DNA of 64,000 nucleotides. Origin: Spirochaetaceae bacterium (lineage in GTDB: Bacteria > Spirochaetota > Spirochaetia > DSM-27196 > PXBQ01). Both the position numbers and the translations under genes were made by a program. A model generated the notes under the pieces. That model was given only the letters and a program-made list of their open reading frames with translations. It searched no databases and had not been told where the DNA came from. This document shows positions 8,825 to 20,006 of this stretch, one piece after another. The stretch is from positions 58,076 through 122,075 of the forward strand of contig REEC01000133.1 of assembly GCA_007695285.1 (NCBI GenBank), given 5' to 3'. How positions within the stretch are numbered: position 1 is the stretch's first letter; each line of letters begins with the position of its first letter.

Positions 8825-10321
8825 CTACGCGATCTCCAACACGACTACCGACATCCTCGGTACCGTTATATCGACACCGGATTCGCCGACGACGGCCTGG
8901 TCGAACTTTTTCGGCCCGACGGCCTCGGGCGCGTCGAAAGTGTTGTGAGCGTTCATCGTGGTTCCGGTCAGGATTCTGCCGGAGACCGAACTGCACGAAC
9001 GCCCGTGCACGTCGAGAGTCGCCGCGATATCGCGATGAGGGTTCAGGTTGCTCATCGATACGTGCAACTTTCCGGCATCGTCAATCGACGCGGAGCAGCT
9101 CAACGCGGGGATTTCGGTGCCGTCGTGCGCGTACGTTTCACTCACGAGATCGACCGGTACCAAAGTAGCGTCGTGGTGCACGGTGTACATCTCGTATACG
9201 TGGTACGTCGGCGTCAAGAGCATTCGCTCCTTGTCGGTCAGTATCATCGCCTGAAGGACGTTGATCGTTTGCGCGATGTTCGCCATCCGAATACGATCTG
9301 CGTGTCGGTTAAAAATATCGAGCGATGTTGCGGCGACGAGCGCGTCGCGCATCGTGTTCTGTTGGTACAGGAAGCCCGGGTTGGTGCCGGGTTCTACGGC
9401 AAACCATGTTCCCCACTCATCGACGATCAGCGCGACGCGTTTTTCGGGGTCGTAGACGTCCATGATCGTCGAGTGACGGTTGACCAGTTCTTCGATGAAC
9501 AAACCCTTCCTGAGGATGTCGATCCAGTCGCTCTCGTCAAACTCGGTCGCCTGTCCGGTGCGTTTTCGGTCGGGGCCACGAACCGACGTGTAGTAGTGAA
9601 GAGCGAGGCCGTCCATCTGGTCGGCGGCTTTCTTCATCAGCACGTCGGTCCAGTGCTCGTCGTCACCGCTCGGACCACACGCGATGCGATACAGGTTCTT
9701 GCCTTCGAAGTTTCGGCAGTACAACGCGTACCGTCGGTACTCGTCGGCGTAGTACTCGGGGGTCATTCGGCCGCCGCATCCCCAGTTTTCGTTCCCGACG
9801 CCCCAGTACGTCACCCCCCACGGCTCGTCTCTGCCGTTCTCACGGCGGAGACGCGACATCGGGCTATCACCGCCGAAGTTCAGGTATTCGACCCACTGGG
9901 CCATCTCGAGAACGGTGCCGCTCCCGACATTTCCGCAGATGTACGGTTCACACGCCAGTTGCCGGCATAACTCGAGGAACTCGTGTGTACCGAAGTGATT
10001 GTTCTCGGTCACGCCGCCCCAGTGCGTATTCACCATCGACGGGCGCTTCTCCTTCGGTCCAATCCCGTCCATCCAGTGGTACTCGTCGGCGAAACACCCA
10101 CCGGGCCACCGGAGCACGGGTACCTTGATCCGCTTGAGCGCCGACACCACGTCGTTTCGGATGCCGTTTGTGTTCGGAATTGCCGATTCGGTTCCGACCC
10201 AGACGCCTTCGTAGATGCATCGCCCCAAATGTTCGGCGAAATGCCCATAGATGTTCCGGTCGATCTTCGTCCGGGCCAGTCCAACATCGAGCGTAGCTTT
10301 GTTCACGTTCTGACTCCTCAT
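8825..10321 (-). CDS. GH51-like alpha-N-arabinofuranosidase
   Basis: [57 protein letters not shown] motifs. Start at MRSQNVNK (10321). Confidence 0.93.
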   Translation of the reverse strand: MRSQNVNKATLDVGLARTKIDRNIYGHFAEHLGRCIYEGVWVGTESAIPNTNGIRNDVVSALKRIKVPVLRWPGGCFADEYHWMDGIGPKEKRPSMVNTHWGGVTENNHFGTHEFLELCRQLACEPYICGNVGSGTVLEMAQWVEYLNFGGDSPMSRLRRENGRDEPWGVTYWGVGNENWGCGGRMTPEYYADEYRRYALYCRNFEGKNLYRIACGPSGDDEHWTDVLMKKAADQMDGLALHYYTSVRGPDRKRTGQATEFDESDWIDILRKGLFIEELVNRHSTIMDVYDPEKRVALIVDEWGTWFAVEPGTNPGFLYQQNTMRDALVAATSLDIFNRHADRIRMANIAQTINVLQAMILTDKERMLLTPTYHVYEMYTVHHDATLVPVDLVSETYAHDGTEIPALSCSASIDDAGKLHVSMSNLNPHRDIAATLDVHGRSCSSVSGRILTGTTMNAHNTFDAPEAVGPKKFDQAVVGESGVDITVPRMSVVVLEIA

Positions 10322-10352
10322 TGGCGTATCGGATAGACGCCGGTGGCGCCTC

Positions 10353-11348
10353 TTACTCAGACTCCTGCTCATACAGGTGGCACTTCACGACACGCCCCGC
10401 GGTCGTGACGTCCGGCGGTTCGACCTTGCGACACTTGTCCATGACGTTGGGGCACCGGCCCGCAAACTTGCATCCGATCCGTCCGTACTCGCGGACCTCG
10501 GTCGTCGAGAGCGCGACGCTCTTCGCCCACGCGCCTTTTACCTCGGGAATCGGCTGCGGGACCGACTCTTTGAGGATACGCGTATACGGGTGCTTCGGAT
10601 CGCCGAGCACGTTGTCGACGGTTCCGGTCTCGACTATCTGTCCACGAAGCATGATCGCGATGCGGTCGCTGATATAGTACGCGGTCGCGAGGTCGTGGGT
10701 TATGTAGAGAACGCTGACGTTCTCTTCGTCGCGGAGACGTTTGAACACGTTGACGATCGCCATCCTCAGCGATGCGTCGACCATCGACACGGGTTCGTCG
10801 GCGATGATGAGTTTCGGCCGCGGTATCAACGCGCGTGCGACAGAGACTCTTTGTATCTGCCCACCCGAGAGCTCGTGGGGATACCGCAGATTCACCTCCT
10901 CGAACGAAAGTCCGACGAGTTTGAGCGCATCGTCGACAACCGGCTCGGCCTGTTTTCTGTTTGATGCGATACCGAAGTTCAACGCGGTCTCGATGAGGTA
11001 CTCGGCGACGCGCCGCAGCGGATTAAACGTATCGAACGGATTCTGGAACACGGGCTGAACCTCGCTCATGAACCTCATTGTCCCACGGCGTCCGCGGATC
11101 CGTGTCGTGTCCGAGCCCTCGTAGAGAATCTTCCCCTCGGTGACAGGGAAGTCGCGTAGAATCAGACGCGCTACGGTCGTCTTCCCACTTCCGCTCTCTC
11201 CGGCAAGCGTGAAGACCTCCGGTCTGTCGCTCCGAAGCTGAAAACCGACCTTGTTCACCGCGGTGAGTTTCTCGCCGGTCAAGGCTCCTCCGATATGGAA
11301 AACCTTCGAGATTGAGTCCAGTTCCAAAAGGCGCGCGTCGGTGCTCAT
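10353..11348 (-). CDS. Oligopeptide/oligosaccharide ABC transporter ATP-binding protein (OppF-type)
   Basis: [28 protein letters not shown], and a C-terminal Cys-rich [16 protein letters not shown] tail. Confidence 0.9.
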   Translation of the reverse strand: MSTDARLLELDSISKVFHIGGALTGEKLTAVNKVGFQLRSDRPEVFTLAGESGSGKTTVARLILRDFPVTEGKILYEGSDTTRIRGRRGTMRFMSEVQPVFQNPFDTFNPLRRVAEYLIETALNFGIASNRKQAEPVVDDALKLVGLSFEEVNLRYPHELSGGQIQRVSVARALIPRPKLIIADEPVSMVDASLRMAIVNVFKRLRDEENVSVLYITHDLATAYYISDRIAIMLRGQIVETGTVDNVLGDPKHPYTRILKESVPQPIPEVKGAWAKSVALSTTEVREYGRIGCKFAGRCPNVMDKCRKVEPPDVTTAGRVVKCHLYEQESE

Positions 11349-12340
11349 GCTTCCTCCCTCTCGCCCACCAAGTGGCACGCGGCCCGATGCAATGTATCGA
11401 GCTGTATCATACTCGGCACGACGCGCCGACAGATCTCCTTGGCCATCGGACAGCGGGGATGAAAGCGACATCCTGACGGTGGACTCGCAAGATTCGGAGG
11501 AGCGCCGGGGAGCGCCGACCGTGTTCCCTTGTCGCCGATGACCGGGAGGGAGGCGATCAGGTGTTGCGTGTACGGATGTTGCGGAGCGCCGAAGATCACC
11601 TCGGTGGGACCTTCTTCGACGATCGTACCCGCGTACATGATCGCGACGCGGTCCGCGACGTTTGCGTGCACAGCCATGTCGTGCGTCACGAGCAGGACGG
11701 TGTTGCTGCTCTCCGCCTGGATGTCCTTCAAGAGTTGGAGAACACCACGCTGGACTACGACGTCGAGAGCCGTCGTGGGCTCATCGGCGATGATGAGGCT
11801 TGGCCGGAAGATTGTTGCGAGCGCGATTGCGATCCGCTGCTTCATCCCTCCGGATAACTGATGCGGGTACGCCTGCAGAATGTCGGGAGGGAGCCCGAGT
11901 TTCTTCAAGTGTTCACGACACAATGCCTCGAATTTCCGTTTGTCGTCGATACCCTGGTGCGTGTCGACCACGTGACGGAAGATGCGCCGGACTCTTCGAA
12001 CCGGATTCAAGATGCTCATCGAACCTTGCATGACGTACGAGATCTCTTTCCACCGGATTTCGCGGCGCATGACTTCCGGCGCCACCGATGCGATGTCGAC
12101 ATCACGACCGTCAAAAGTGTACGTCATGGTTCCGCCTTCGATTCGCAGAGGCGGTTTGATCGAGCCCGAGATGACCTTGATCAGCGTCGTCTTGCCGCAA
12201 CTCGATTCTCCGGCGATCCCGTATATCTCGTTTTTTTGCAGCTCAAAGCTCACGTCGTCGACCGCCCGGACGGTGCGCGAAATACCGTACGCTTCGGTCC
12301 GATAGTACGCGCGCAGGTTTTTGACACTCAATAAAGGCAT
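11345..12340 (-). CDS. Oligopeptide/oligosaccharide ABC transporter ATP-binding protein (OppD-type)
   Basis: [42 protein letters not shown]. Confidence 0.9.
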   Translation of the reverse strand: MPLLSVKNLRAYYRTEAYGISRTVRAVDDVSFELQKNEIYGIAGESSCGKTTLIKVISGSIKPPLRIEGGTMTYTFDGRDVDIASVAPEVMRREIRWKEISYVMQGSMSILNPVRRVRRIFRHVVDTHQGIDDKRKFEALCREHLKKLGLPPDILQAYPHQLSGGMKQRIAIALATIFRPSLIIADEPTTALDVVVQRGVLQLLKDIQAESSNTVLLVTHDMAVHANVADRVAIMYAGTIVEEGPTEVIFGAPQHPYTQHLIASLPVIGDKGTRSALPGAPPNLASPPSGCRFHPRCPMAKEICRRVVPSMIQLDTLHRAACHLVGEREEA

Positions 12341-12346
12341 ACCGGT

Positions 12347-13207
12347 TCAGCCCCCTATCCGGCGGAGTCGTGTTCTCGGATCGATGTACTCATTTACACT
12401 CTGTGAAAGCAAGTACAACCCAAGGAACATCACGACGGCGACGAGAACCGGAGCCATCAGCCACCACCATATCCCGGCTACCATAGCCTGGTGCGCGTTC
12501 GCCCAGTAGATTGTCGTTCCGACCGTCGGTAGCGTGACGTTGGAGAGGCCGAGAACGCCGAGAGTCACCTCCATCCCGATCGACCAGATCATATTGTTGA
12601 TCGTCGTCGCGAACACGATCGGGAGCACGAACGGTAGATGTTCAAAAATCGTGATGTGGAAATCTTTCGCGCCGCAGTACTGGGCCGTCCGCGTGAACGA
12701 ACGTTCCTTGAGGCTCAAGACCTGCGATCGAATCAGCCGCGCGTCCCACGGCCAACCGAATAGCCCCATCAGAAAACCGAGTCCGGTTAAGCCTAAACGG
12801 CCACGAAACAGGAAACTCATCAGGATAAGGAGAGGAAGCACCGGCATCACGACAAAACTGTCGTTCACGGACATCAATACACGGTCGACGTATCCTCCTC
12901 GGTATCCCGCGGTCAATCCGACGAAAATCGCGATGACGCGGGAAACGGCCGCGGTTATCAGCCCGAGGTAGAGCGAGTTTCTCACGGCAAACGTCATCCA
13001 CCAGAACACGTCCTGCCCGCGCGAGTTTGTGCCGAACGGATACTGGAAGCTCGGCGCTCTGTCGAGTGGAACCTGGAACGTTCGTCCGGGATCGTGAGGG
13101 GACACGTATGACATCGCCGACATGATGAGCGTGGCGAGCAGGAAAACAAACGCAAAGCGAAATCGACCGTCGTATCGCAGCAAATCCCGTATTACTTTGA
13201 GCATCAC
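12347..13207 (-). CDS. ABC transporter permease (OppC-type)
   Basis: Multi-TM protein with [14 protein letters not shown] and conserved DppC-like inner-membrane sequence; operon position. Confidence 0.85.
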   Translation of the reverse strand: MMLKVIRDLLRYDGRFRFAFVFLLATLIMSAMSYVSPHDPGRTFQVPLDRAPSFQYPFGTNSRGQDVFWWMTFAVRNSLYLGLITAAVSRVIAIFVGLTAGYRGGYVDRVLMSVNDSFVVMPVLPLLILMSFLFRGRLGLTGLGFLMGLFGWPWDARLIRSQVLSLKERSFTRTAQYCGAKDFHITIFEHLPFVLPIVFATTINNMIWSIGMEVTLGVLGLSNVTLPTVGTTIYWANAHQAMVAGIWWWLMAPVLVAVVMFLGLYLLSQSVNEYIDPRTRLRRIGG

Positions 13208-13212
13208 TCCCC

Positions 13213-14226
13213 CTATTGGTGTCGCACGCGGGGATCAAAGAGCGGATAGATCAGATCGAGTATCAGAACCGCGGTCGCGACCCCAACGATCGAAAAGATC
13301 GCAATCCCCATAATCAAGCTGTAGTCGTTAGCAAGGACAGCCTGGTACGTAAGCATCCCCATACCCGGGTACACAAACACGACTTCCATGATGAGCGCTC
13401 CGCTGAAGATCATTCCGAGATTGAGCGCAAGCCCCGTGACTTGAGGAAGAAGCGCATTCGGCATGATATAGCCGTACAGGATTTTCCGTTGCGGCAGCCC
13501 GGTGACTTCCGCGTAGACAACGTAATCCTCGGAAATGATATTGGACGTCAATGACTTCATTCCGATGAACCACGCGCCCATGCCGACCGTCACGAGGCTC
13601 AATGCCGGCAGAGTCGAGTGTCTGAGAATCGTCTGGACCGCCCAAATACTCAACTCGATTCGCCGCCCGACCGGGTACGCACCGCCGGCAGGGAATATCG
13701 GGAAGAAGTACGCAAAGACGATCAAAAAAATCACCGCGACAATGTAGTACGGAATCGGGCGAACGGCCTGGCTCGCGACGTCGATAACCTTCATGATGCC
13801 GCTTTTCTCGTAGTAGCTCGCGTACGCGCCGAGAATGTTGCCGATGACCCACGATATCATAACCGCTGTAATGAGCAGACCGAGGGTCCACGGCAGCGCT
13901 CTCGCGATGAGCGAGATAACGGGCGTCGGGAAACGCGACAACGACGGGCCGAGATCTCCCTGGAACATGCGAGCCCAGAACGCGAAGTACTGCTCCATCG
14001 GGCTACCGCGAAGCCCGTACATGTCCGTGAGCGCGTCGCGCATATGCGCGATCGCTTCGGGACCGAAGTGTGCGCCGCTGACCATGATCTCCGCAACTTG
14101 CCGTTCGACCGGGTCGCTCGGAGATAATCGAGGGATAATATACGTTATCGTGACGCCGAGAAAGATCACGACCAAGTACTGGCCGAGTCGTGGCAAGAGA
14201 TACCGTAAGACGAAATTGCGCATCAA
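13213..14226 (-). CDS. ABC transporter permease (OppB-type)
   Basis: [49 protein letters not shown] typical of DppB/OppB. Confidence 0.88.
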   Translation of the reverse strand: MMRNFVLRYLLPRLGQYLVVIFLGVTITYIIPRLSPSDPVERQVAEIMVSGAHFGPEAIAHMRDALTDMYGLRGSPMEQYFAFWARMFQGDLGPSLSRFPTPVISLIARALPWTLGLLITAVMISWVIGNILGAYASYYEKSGIMKVIDVASQAVRPIPYYIVAVIFLIVFAYFFPIFPAGGAYPVGRRIELSIWAVQTILRHSTLPALSLVTVGMGAWFIGMKSLTSNIISEDYVVYAEVTGLPQRKILYGYIMPNALLPQVTGLALNLGMIFSGALIMEVVFVYPGMGMLTYQAVLANDYSLIMGIAIFSIVGVATAVLILDLIYPLFDPRVRHQ

Positions 14227-14251
14227 CTCCCCCTGAAATCGGAATCACGAC

Positions 14252-14279
14252 GGCTCCCCGCGGACGACCGCGGGGAGCC
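14252..14279 (-). other. 12-bp perfect intercistronic hairpin between SBP and permease genes
   Basis: GGCTCCCCGCGG-ACGA-CCGCGGGGAGCC, no T-run on the transcribed strand. Confidence 0.8.
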
Positions 14280-14308
14280 CGGAACTTCAACTCGTTACGG
14301 CCTTCGTA

Positions 14309-16242
14309 TTACTGCCGGCGTTGGCGAATCATCGGGAACATGTACCGCGAGTTCGCCCAGTTCGACACCGGGTTGGCGTACGGGTTGTCGGCGGTCGGGA
14401 AGCCTTCCCAGTACGTCTCGTCAACTACCGAGAACACATTGTACGACATGACCGGAATGATCGGCATTTCGTGGACCGCGAGTCTCACAAAGTCGCGACC
14501 GAGCTCAACACCGATCGGATCGTCAAAGTCGGTAGACTGGATCGCCTCGATGATTCGGTCGAGCTCCGGGTGCAACCAGCGCATTCGGTTTCGCGCGACC
14601 GCGAGTTCTCCCGTCGGCCGGTAGAAATCCGAGTGCCACGACTCGAGGAAGAAGAACAGGTCCGGATGTCCCCCCCACGTCTCGATGACCCAGCTGTAGT
14701 CGACGTCGAACTCGCCGAGCGGCATCAATCGCGATCGCGTCGGGTTGTCGCGAATGTCAAGTGTCGCGTCGATTCCGAACTCCCGCCAGTTCTCGACGAT
14801 CATGCTCGCCCCGCGCGCCATGATCGGACGCGTCTCGCCTTCCGAAAGAAGCGCGAGTCGGAACGGCTGTCCGTTCGGAAGCAGCCACATTCCCTGCGCG
14901 TTGCGCCGGAATCCGTTCTGGAGGAGCAGCTTCTCGGCGGCGTCGAGGTCGTACCGCCACCAACCCGCACCGATCGCCGCGCGAATCTCGTCTCGATTGG
15001 TCGGCACGAGATCTCCGAGCGACTGCCGGGCTTCTTCGGCGATTCTGAAAGCAACGTCGGGATCGTACGGCCGGTACGGTTGCCCGTCGATCGTGAGCGT
15101 GTAATCGCGCAGCCACTGTTCGAGAGGTTCGAAGTAGTGTTCGGGATGCATACCGGTCGGTGGAATGTGGATCGCCGAGATCGTCGCCGCACCACGGTAC
15201 GACGCGAGTGAAACACGAACGATGTCGATCGCGAGAGTCATTGCCCACCGTACTTCCCGGTTGTTGAACGGTTCCTTCTCAAGGTTGAAGACGACGGACG
15301 GAAGAGTCGGGTCCGGATGCGCCCACGGGAACGAGTCGAACCAGCCGCGCGACGTCGGATTTGTTCGCGCGAGCGTGATCATGCCTTCAGGGGTGATGTC
15401 GTGTATGACGTCGAGTTCGGCGTTCTGCATCGACATAACCTTCATGTCGCTCGGTCCGGGCGCGGTGTACATTGCAAAACGCGGACCGGGCATTCCGAAG
15501 CGGCCGAGCGAGGTGCGTTCCCAGTCCTCTCGCCGTTCCCAGAGATACCACGTTCCGTCAGGGTCGAAGTCGCGCAGTACGTACGAGCTCAAGCTCACCG
15601 GCGGGTTGAATTTGAACGCCAACGGATCGGCTTGGCGCTCGAAAATGTGCTTCGGCATGATGAAACACGCGCTCCATCGTACAGTGAACAACCCGTGAAA
15701 GCGCGAGTTCGGCCGGGTCAGGTTGAACACGACGGTGTAGTTATCGGGCTTCTCCATGCTCGCGACGTACTCGCGGAACTGCCCGGTGAACGCCATTCCC
15801 GGGGTGTCCTTCTGGACCTGAACGGTGTAGATCACATCGTCTGCGGTGAACTCAACTCCGTCGCTCCAGTACAAACCTTGCCGAAGTTTCACGGTCATCT
15901 TCGTGAAGTCGTCGTTGTAGATCGGCCGTTCCGACGCGAGAGAGTTGTCCCATACGCCGTCGATACCGGCGTCCGGATCGATGTACCACAGCGCGTCGAG
16001 CGAAAGCTGCTGCAACCCGGTCGATGCGCTCTGCATGCCCGGTCGCCATCGGTTAAAGTCGTCCGCCGGAACGACACGCCCGGTCGGGTTCTCGAGAATG
16101 ATCGTCTCGTTCCGCGGCACACCGGGAGCGACTTCGACTACCGCGACTTTTGTTGCCTCTTTCTTCCCGGTTGCGAACACCGAGACGGCGCCAAAAACCA
16201 ACAACACGATCAGCGGAAGAACCGCTATTCGTTTACGGGCCA
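14309..16242 (-). CDS. ABC transporter substrate-binding protein (SBP family 5)
   Basis: Signal-peptide-like MARKRIAVLPLIVLLVFGAVSVFATGKKEA; LRQGLYWSDGVEFTADDVIYT motif. Confidence 0.9.
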
Positions 16243-16357
16243 TACGGGCCTCCTTTTTTCCGGACCGCGCACCGGTAGGCCGCGCTCCGATTAGATGATT
16301 TTGTGCGGCGCACCTACTCGAAGAAGGCAAGAAAATCATTGTGCACGGCACTGATTC

Positions 16358-16385
16358 ATGATACCATACAAATACCAATTGTCAA
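16358..16385 (-). promoter_or_regulatory. Promoter of the SBP/Opp operon
   Basis: Minus strand TTGACA-16 nt-TATCAT. Confidence 0.65.
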
Positions 16386-16429
16386 CCAAAATTTTTCTGT
16401 TGGAGCCTATTTGGGTAGAAATTGGAAAG

Positions 16430-16458
16430 TTGACGCAGGGGACGCATCGGATTACTAT
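16430..16458 (+). promoter_or_regulatory. Promoter of the AraR-like regulator gene
   Basis: TTGACG (16430-16435)-17 nt-TACTAT (16453-16458). Confidence 0.6.
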
Positions 16459-16484
16459 TTCGGCGTGAATGCCACGAGGACGAC

Positions 16485-17561
16485 ATGAAGGATCACGGCA
16501 CAAATAATGACGCGGGTATGCCGACACGGCAGCTCGTGCGCGACGAGATCACGCTCAAGCTACGCCGAATAATCGAAGAACAACGCGGCAACAGGCCGGT
16601 CAAGATCGCCGCCGAACGCGTGCTTGCAGAGTCGCTCGACGTGAGCCGGTTGAGTCTGCGCGCGGCGATCAAGGGTCTCGTGCACGAGGGATTACTGATC
16701 CAGAAACAAGGTAGCGGTACGTTCATCGTGCCGAAGACCCGAATCGATGCAATTCACCTCTTTGTCGCTCCGGACATCAAGCCGAAAGACCCGTTCTACC
16801 AGGAGTTCTTCGCGACGTTTTCGCACTTTCTCGCGACGCAGTCGATTCGCCTGGAAGTAGTCACGACCGACCAGACCGAGCTCAACGGCGCCGAGACACC
16901 GCTGATCCTTGTCGGACTCGCGCCGCAAGCGATCGTGATCGACCTCAAAAAACGGTACCACCATATCGTCTCGGTTCAGAGTTACCCGGATTCTCTCGAC
17001 ATCACGCAAGTCTTTTTCGACGACTACCGAATCGGGCAACACGCGGGGCAGATCCTGCAGGCTCACAAGCACGAGCGACTCGTTCACCTCTGCGGCCCAA
17101 ACGCGTATCCGTCGGCCGCCGAGCGTCGGCGTGGGTTCATCGACAGCCTCAAGCACGAAGGCGTCGCCGCCGAGGTGATTGAAGGCAAGATGAACTGGAG
17201 CACCGGGTACGAGATGGGCGATGAGGTATTCTCGTTGATCCGCGGCAGTTACGGGGCGACCGCGGTATTCGCGGCCAACGACTGGATGGCACTCGGTCTG
17301 CTGCGCCGATTGACCGAGAAAGGCGTCGCGATCCCCGACGAGCTATCGGTGATCGGATGCGACGACATCCACCTCGCGACCGAGATCGAACCGCACCTCT
17401 CGACTTTTCGGTGGGACATGGATTTCCTCGTCAGCGAGCTATTCCAGGTACTCAACTCGCTGGTTTACTCCGATACACATCCACATAAACGCGTCCTGCT
17501 CCCGGCCGAGTTCATCAAGAGGGATTCGCTCGTCGCCCACACGGAGGCTACCGATGAATGA
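16485..17561 (+). CDS. GntR-HTH/LacI-like effector domain transcriptional regulator (AraR-like)
   Basis: N-terminal GntR wHTH (KIAAERVLAESLDVSRLSLRAAIKGLVHEGLLIQKQGSGTFI) followed by a periplasmic-binding-like domain (VFAANDWMALGLLRRLTEKGVAIPDELSVIGCDD). Confidence 0.85.
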   Translation: MKDHGTNNDAGMPTRQLVRDEITLKLRRIIEEQRGNRPVKIAAERVLAESLDVSRLSLRAAIKGLVHEGLLIQKQGSGTFIVPKTRIDAIHLFVAPDIKPKDPFYQEFFATFSHFLATQSIRLEVVTTDQTELNGAETPLILVGLAPQAIVIDLKKRYHHIVSVQSYPDSLDITQVFFDDYRIGQHAGQILQAHKHERLVHLCGPNAYPSAAERRRGFIDSLKHEGVAAEVIEGKMNWSTGYEMGDEVFSLIRGSYGATAVFAANDWMALGLLRRLTEKGVAIPDELSVIGCDDIHLATEIEPHLSTFRWDMDFLVSELFQVLNSLVYSDTHPHKRVLLPAEFIKRDSLVAHTEATDE

Positions 17562-18453
17562 AAAAGATCTCGTTGTACCCGAGTCCGTCGACGTCCACTC
17601 GATGTTCGCTATCGCCGGAAAAACGGTCGCCGTAACCGGTGCGGGCGGCGCGTTGTGCGGCCGGATGTCGGTCGCTCTGGCGTCGCTCGGCGCGCGCATC
17701 GCGGTTCTCGACCGCGACTACGATGCCGCCGTGCGAACCGCGGAAAACTCACGGAACGCCGCGGCAGCGTCGGGACTAGGCGGCGACGCGGCCGCGTTCG
17801 TGTGCGACGTTCTCGATGAAGAGTCGCTCATTCAAGCGCGCGAGGCGGTCACGACACAGTTCGGGCCGGTCGACGCGCTCGTGAACGGTGCGGGAGGGAA
17901 TCACCCGAAGGCGAGCACGCAGAATTCGTTTCTCGATCGCCAGGCTTACACCGCGGGAACCGACCGTGGTCTTTTCGACGTCGAGTTCGACGACTTTCGC
18001 AAAACGTTCGACCCGAACTTTTTCGGCACGTTTCTCCCGACGCAGGTCTTTGCGGGAGCGATGGTCGAGCGCGGATCGGGCGCGGTCGTGAACATCTCGT
18101 CGATGACCGCGATCCGGCCGCTCACAAAGGTCGGCGCGTACGGCGCGGCGAAGGCCGCCGTGAGCAACTTCACCGCGTGGCTCGCGGTACACCTCGCGCA
18201 GACCGGCGTGCGCGTCAACGCGATCGCTCCGGGGTTCTTCATGACCGAGCAACTACGCTTCCTGCACGTCGATCAACAAACCGGCGAGCTCACCGCCCGT
18301 GCCGAGGCGACGATCGCGGGCACTCCGATGGGTCGGTACGGCTACCCCGATGACCTTCTCGGCACGCTCGTATGGCTGATCTCGGACGCCTCGCGGTTTG
18401 TGACCGGCACCGTCATCCCGGTCGACGGCGGGTTTTCGGTGTATTCGTTGTAG
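17554..18453 (+). CDS. SDR-family oxidoreductase
   Basis: GKTVAVTGAGGALCGRMSVAL, NGAGGNHPK, YGAAKAAVSNFT, FVTGTVIPVDGGFSVYSL. Confidence 0.9.
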   Translation: MNEKDLVVPESVDVHSMFAIAGKTVAVTGAGGALCGRMSVALASLGARIAVLDRDYDAAVRTAENSRNAAAASGLGGDAAAFVCDVLDEESLIQAREAVTTQFGPVDALVNGAGGNHPKASTQNSFLDRQAYTAGTDRGLFDVEFDDFRKTFDPNFFGTFLPTQVFAGAMVERGSGAVVNISSMTAIRPLTKVGAYGAAKAAVSNFTAWLAVHLAQTGVRVNAIAPGFFMTEQLRFLHVDQQTGELTARAEATIAGTPMGRYGYPDDLLGTLVWLISDASRFVTGTVIPVDGGFSVYSL

Positions 18454-18505
18454 TTTCGGACGGCGTGAACACGGGTGTAGAAAACCGTTCAGCTTCGTCG
18501 TGACG

Positions 18506-18910
18506 TTAACGGATGTTCAGTTCGAGTCGCTTACCGTACGCGCGGGCGACTTTTTCGAGCGTTTTCACCGTCGGGTTACCGGCCAGCGGGTTTTCGAGTC
18601 TTTGGTACGCTTGGTACGTGATTCCCATACGTGCGGCGATTTCCGCTTGGGGCGTAGGTCCGCGAAGGTCTCGAAGTTGTATCGCAGTCTCGATGTGCGC
18701 GGCGACCGGGATCGCATGGCCATCGGTGAAAACCGGAGACGGCGGCAGGATTCCCCGCGCGACGTCGGAGGCAAGCGCCGCGTTCAACGCATCCTGCGCC
18801 ATGTAAAGCGCTTCTTCTTTGTCGCGACCGTAGGTCATGATGTTCGGTAAGTCGGGAAACTCGACGGTGAACGCGCCGTCTTCTTCAATCAACGTGCAAT
18901 TGTACGTCAT
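18506..18910 (-). CDS. hicB: HicB-family antitoxin with C-terminal HTH
   Basis: N-terminal HicB fold (YNCTLIEEDGAFTVEFPDLPNIMTYGRDKEEAL), C-terminal HTH (TPQAEIAARMGITYQAYQRLE); downstream of hicA. Confidence 0.88.
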   Translation of the reverse strand: MTYNCTLIEEDGAFTVEFPDLPNIMTYGRDKEEALYMAQDALNAALASDVARGILPPSPVFTDGHAIPVAAHIETAIQLRDLRGPTPQAEIAARMGITYQAYQRLENPLAGNPTVKTLEKVARAYGKRLELNIR

Positions 18911-18916
18911 TTCACC

Positions 18917-19108
18917 TCACCTCCCGGGCGATTCGATACCGGCTTGTTTGAGAATTCTCTGGGCAAGGTTACCAAGATCCGTGTTGCCGTGAACAGGCAC
19001 AGGCACCGATCGGAGGTTTTCCTTGACCATGACATGGTGTGACCCGGTAGTCCTGTCGAGAATCCATCCATTCTTCCGCATGATGCGTACAACGTCCTTA
19101 CCCGTCAT
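18917..19108 (-). CDS. hicA: HicA-family mRNA interferase toxin
   Basis: 63 aa MTGKDVVRIMRKNGWILDRTTGSHHVMVKENLRSVPVPVHGNTDLGNLAQRILKQAGI; G-S-H-H motif. The ORF track begins too far upstream (19324). Confidence 0.88.
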   Translation of the reverse strand: MTGKDVVRIMRKNGWILDRTTGSHHVMVKENLRSVPVPVHGNTDLGNLAQRILKQAGIESPGR

Positions 19109-19113
19109 ACGGA

Positions 19114-19142
19114 AGTATACAATGTATAAGTTGTATCGGCAA
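19114..19142 (-). promoter_or_regulatory. hicAB promoter with embedded inverted repeat
   Basis: Minus strand TTGCCG-17 nt-TATACT; ATACAA/TTGTAT inverted repeat (19117-19122/19131-19136). Confidence 0.55.
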
Positions 19143-19227
19143 CACCAGTCGCGTCGAGAATCACGGACACTCGAACGCATTCGCGACCGTAAACCCCAAC
19201 ACCCCGGTACGTCGGGGGCCCGTTCTC

Positions 19228-19908
19228 CTACGCCGATCGCGCGCCGGCGCCGAACGGTGGCAACGGGTCGGTGAGTTCGGGATCGGGATCGTCCTCGGGG
19301 CGGCTTATTTGTGGCGCGACGCACGATGCCGGCGCCTCATCGCGCGCGTACCCGCGGGCGATCAGGATCCGATGGAGTTCGCTCCGAACCGCGCGGTCGA
19401 TCGGTGACTGTGTCGCGAGCGTCGCGGAGAGCCCGTCGATCCGGGCCTGAACGTCGCCCACAGTCGGCGGCATCGCGATTTGAGATGCGCCGCGGACAGG
19501 CAGCACACGGCTTCCGGCGAACGACTGAGGGACCGGCATGTGTTCGCACAGCCGGTAGACCGGCGTCCGCGCCTTGTCGGTCACCGACGCGTATCCAAAC
19601 GCGCGGCAGACGAGTGGTCTCACTTCGTAGATCGTGCAGTGGTACTCGCTCGACGCGTCGTAGAACGGACACGGAGGTCCGGCGTCGATTCCGTCAGGGT
19701 CCCGATTCAGAATCGCCTCGAGCCGCGGATGGCGCGTCTCGATGAGGTGGAGCGCGATGAGTTGAGCCTCCGCCCCGCTGCACGGCGGCACGGTCACGGC
19801 GCAGCACCGGCCGCAGCCGGTCGGGCACGACACGCCCACTTTCGCCGCCCACCGTACAGCCTGACGATCGAACCGCGCGTACATCGTGCGGATAGTAGTG
19901 TTTGCCAC
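19228..19908 (-). CDS. YkgJ-family cysteine cluster protein
   Basis: CPTGCGRCCAV...PCPFYDASSEYHCTIYEVRPLVCRAFGY: Cys-cluster signature. Confidence 0.85.
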   Translation of the reverse strand: MANTTIRTMYARFDRQAVRWAAKVGVSCPTGCGRCCAVTVPPCSGAEAQLIALHLIETRHPRLEAILNRDPDGIDAGPPCPFYDASSEYHCTIYEVRPLVCRAFGYASVTDKARTPVYRLCEHMPVPQSFAGSRVLPVRGASQIAMPPTVGDVQARIDGLSATLATQSPIDRAVRSELHRILIARGYARDEAPASCVAPQISRPEDDPDPELTDPLPPFGAGARSA

Positions 19909-20006
19909 GGTCTCCCCCGGCCGGGACGAACCGCGGCGCGAGCGCGATCATATCCGGAGCCGGCGCCTCGCGTCAACCGATCGGCTCATCGATCGGTTCA
20001 TCGAGG

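Noticed and set aside
19111-19324. N-terminal extension of the hicA ORF to 19324
   Set aside because: Arg-rich, non-homologous translation; promoter and operator lie within it, and HicA proteins begin at the position corresponding to 19108.
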